From assembly GCF_001661265.1 (NCBI RefSeq), contig NW_017567007.1, forward strand, positions 51,476 through 115,475: 64,000 bases of DNA. The letters run 5' to 3'. The translations under genes were made by a program, and so were the position numbers. The notes below the pieces were generated by a model that saw only the letters and a program-made list of their open reading frames with translations, made no database searches and was not told the origin of the DNA. Positions 62,804 to 64,000 of this stretch are shown one piece after another (the first letter of the stretch is position 1; every line of letters begins with the position of its first letter). The DNA comes from Saitoella complicata NRRL Y-17804 (Eukaryota > Ascomycota > Saitoellomycetes > Saitoellales > Saitoellaceae).

Positions 62804-64000
62804 CAGCTGGTTGCAAAATGCCTGTCGCAATCTGCAGGTAGCTGCACATGCTCTGTAAACCCTCACCGTAAAACCAACAGAACAACTCCATTGAAGGCCT
62901 AGGAAGGTCGCAAACGGTTCGAAATGTTTGGTGAGATATGCGACAATAGCACACGGTCCATAGTTATCGAGAACTACATCGAGGGCTATGACGTTCACCA
63001 ACTCAGTGAGATCATCAACCAATCGGTACGAACCATTTACAGGATTGTCAAGAGATTCGAGGAGGAAGGCACCCATGAGCGCCTCCCTACCACGCACTGT
63101 GGTAGGACGCCTCAGATTGACTCCCGCATAGGCATGGTAAGTGACCTGCCCCATCGAGGACCTTGGCTGAAACGCTGGGCATGGCATGACAGCATATCAA
63201 GGCCCTGTATGATCTGAACCCTACCCTATACCAGGATGATTGCGCAGAGTTTATGAACCAGGAATTTGCCACTTCACTATCGAAGTACCATGTCTGTCGA
63301 TACCTCAAAAAGATTGGATATACTCGAAAGACTCTTATGCTAAGGGCAGCAGAACGGAACGGCATTTTACGTGCGCAACACGCCATATCAATGGCTGAAT
63401 ACAGTCAAGAACAACTGGTCTTTCTCGATGAGTCTGCTGTCGATGAGAGGACTGCTACCCGCAAATTTGGTTATGCGCCAGTCGGTACTAGGGCGATTGA
63501 GGAGAGACTGTTTGCTCGAACCAAACGTTGGAGTGTATTGCCTGCACTTACCTCGACAGGGCTCCATGCTTTATCGGTCTTTCAGGGATCCTTCAATGCT
63601 GATCGATTTGTCGAATTCGTCGAACATGAACTGCTACCAATTCTCAACCCCTACCCTGGTCCGAACAGCGTGGTTGTCCTTGACAACTGCCGTATCCATC
63701 ATGACGAAAGGGTATATGAACTCATTGTTCAACGCGCTGGATGTCGACTCCATTTTTTGCCGCCTTACTCACCAGACCTCAATCCAATCGAGCTCTGCTT
63801 CAGTATGATGAAGGCCTGGATGAAGCGCAACAATGAGCATGAGTTAGTTCGATCAGACCCTGAGGGTTACATACGCTGCGCAATCGACTCAATCAATGAG
63901 CACCCTGACAAGATCCGCAACTTGTATATGAACTGCGGTTATGCATTGTCAGATGCAGAGTTACGTCGGTATGTCGAGGTTAACAACCAGGTCACTATTG
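62804..64000 (+). mobile_element. Tc1/mariner-like transposon, left end and transposase (continues past the edge)
   Basis: A TA dinucleotide (62802-62803) is followed by cagctggttgcaaaatgcct, the inferred left TIR, 120 bp before the transposase ATG. The TIR is related to the MITE at 54677-55286. The right end is outside the window. Confidence 0.6.
62924..64000 (+). CDS. Tc1-like transposase, apparently intact, partial at right edge
   Basis: Exon 1 (62924-63136, 71 codons) encodes a helix-turn-helix (YDVHQLSEIINQSVRTIYRI) and ends RIGM. A 56-bp GTAAGT...CAG intron joins in phase to exon 2 (63193 onward), which is open for 269 codons up to the window end. Exon 2 has the second DNA-binding domain (YQDDCAEFMNQEFATSLSKY, RYLKKIGYTRKTL), the first catalytic Asp in LVFLDESAVDER, KRWSVLPAL, FNADRFVEFVEHEL, the second Asp in VVVLDNCRIHHDER, and LPPYSPDLNPIELCF with the catalytic Glu. 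By my count 35 residues separate the last two, one more than Tc1. The protein continues past NNQVTI. No stop or frameshift is visible, so this copy may be active. Confidence 0.85.

Overview
The window is nuclear DNA of a filamentous fungus, most likely a member of the Dikarya; I cannot fix the class from sequence alone. The reasons are compact genes with few introns of about 45-60 bp, the start of a cell-wall alpha-1,3-glucan synthase gene, a SIN/MEN leucine-rich-repeat scaffold of the Nud1/Cdc11 type, an APP1-type phosphatidate phosphatase, a phenylalanine/histidine ammonia-lyase relative, and Tc1/mariner transposons. Several genes open with a very short first coding exon (4, 16, 28, 47 and 47 nt).

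Layout. 0-8 kb: 5' end of the alpha-glucan synthase gene (minus), a gene-poor 3 kb, then an intact Rai1/DXO-like decapping nuclease gene followed by a decayed second copy. 8-15 kb: a Tbf1/Taz1-type telomere-repeat-binding protein, and a 1065-residue MIO ammonia-lyase with an unusual split architecture. 15-30 kb: housekeeping genes COG5, APP1, VPS24, a PP6/Sit4 phosphatase, UPF3, an OCIA-like membrane protein and the Nud1-like scaffold; two identical tRNA-Thr(AGU) genes face each other across APP1 and VPS24. 30.5-33.7 kb: a BCS1-like AAA gene broken by several frameshifts, next to an MFS gene that also has a frame break. 34-51 kb: TMA46/ZC3H15, p23/Sba1, RPL26, a C2H2 zinc-finger protein, a disordered nuclear protein head-to-head with MRE11, an MFS drug/polyamine-type transporter, an SDR, malic enzyme and a Baeyer-Villiger-type monooxygenase. 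51.3-55.4 kb: a graveyard of decayed genes and Tc1/mariner remnants, including a roughly 610-bp MITE with TA-flanked inverted repeats. 55.4-64 kb: EME1, an SPX-ankyrin-GDPD protein (GDE1 type), a Taspase1-like threonine aspartase, and an apparently intact Tc1-like element whose left end lies about 57 bp upstream of the Taspase1 start codon and which runs off the window.

Functional themes: genome maintenance (MRE11, EME1, the telomere protein, UPF3 for RNA surveillance), endomembrane traffic (COG5, VPS24), phosphate/lipid metabolism (APP1, GDE1) and mitotic exit (Nud1-like scaffold, PP6). These are ordinary dispersed eukaryotic genes, not an operon. The most unusual single object is the ammonia-lyase, in which the MIO block and the HPGQ/QDRY active-site block sit in two successive, complementarily degenerate lyase modules of one chain.
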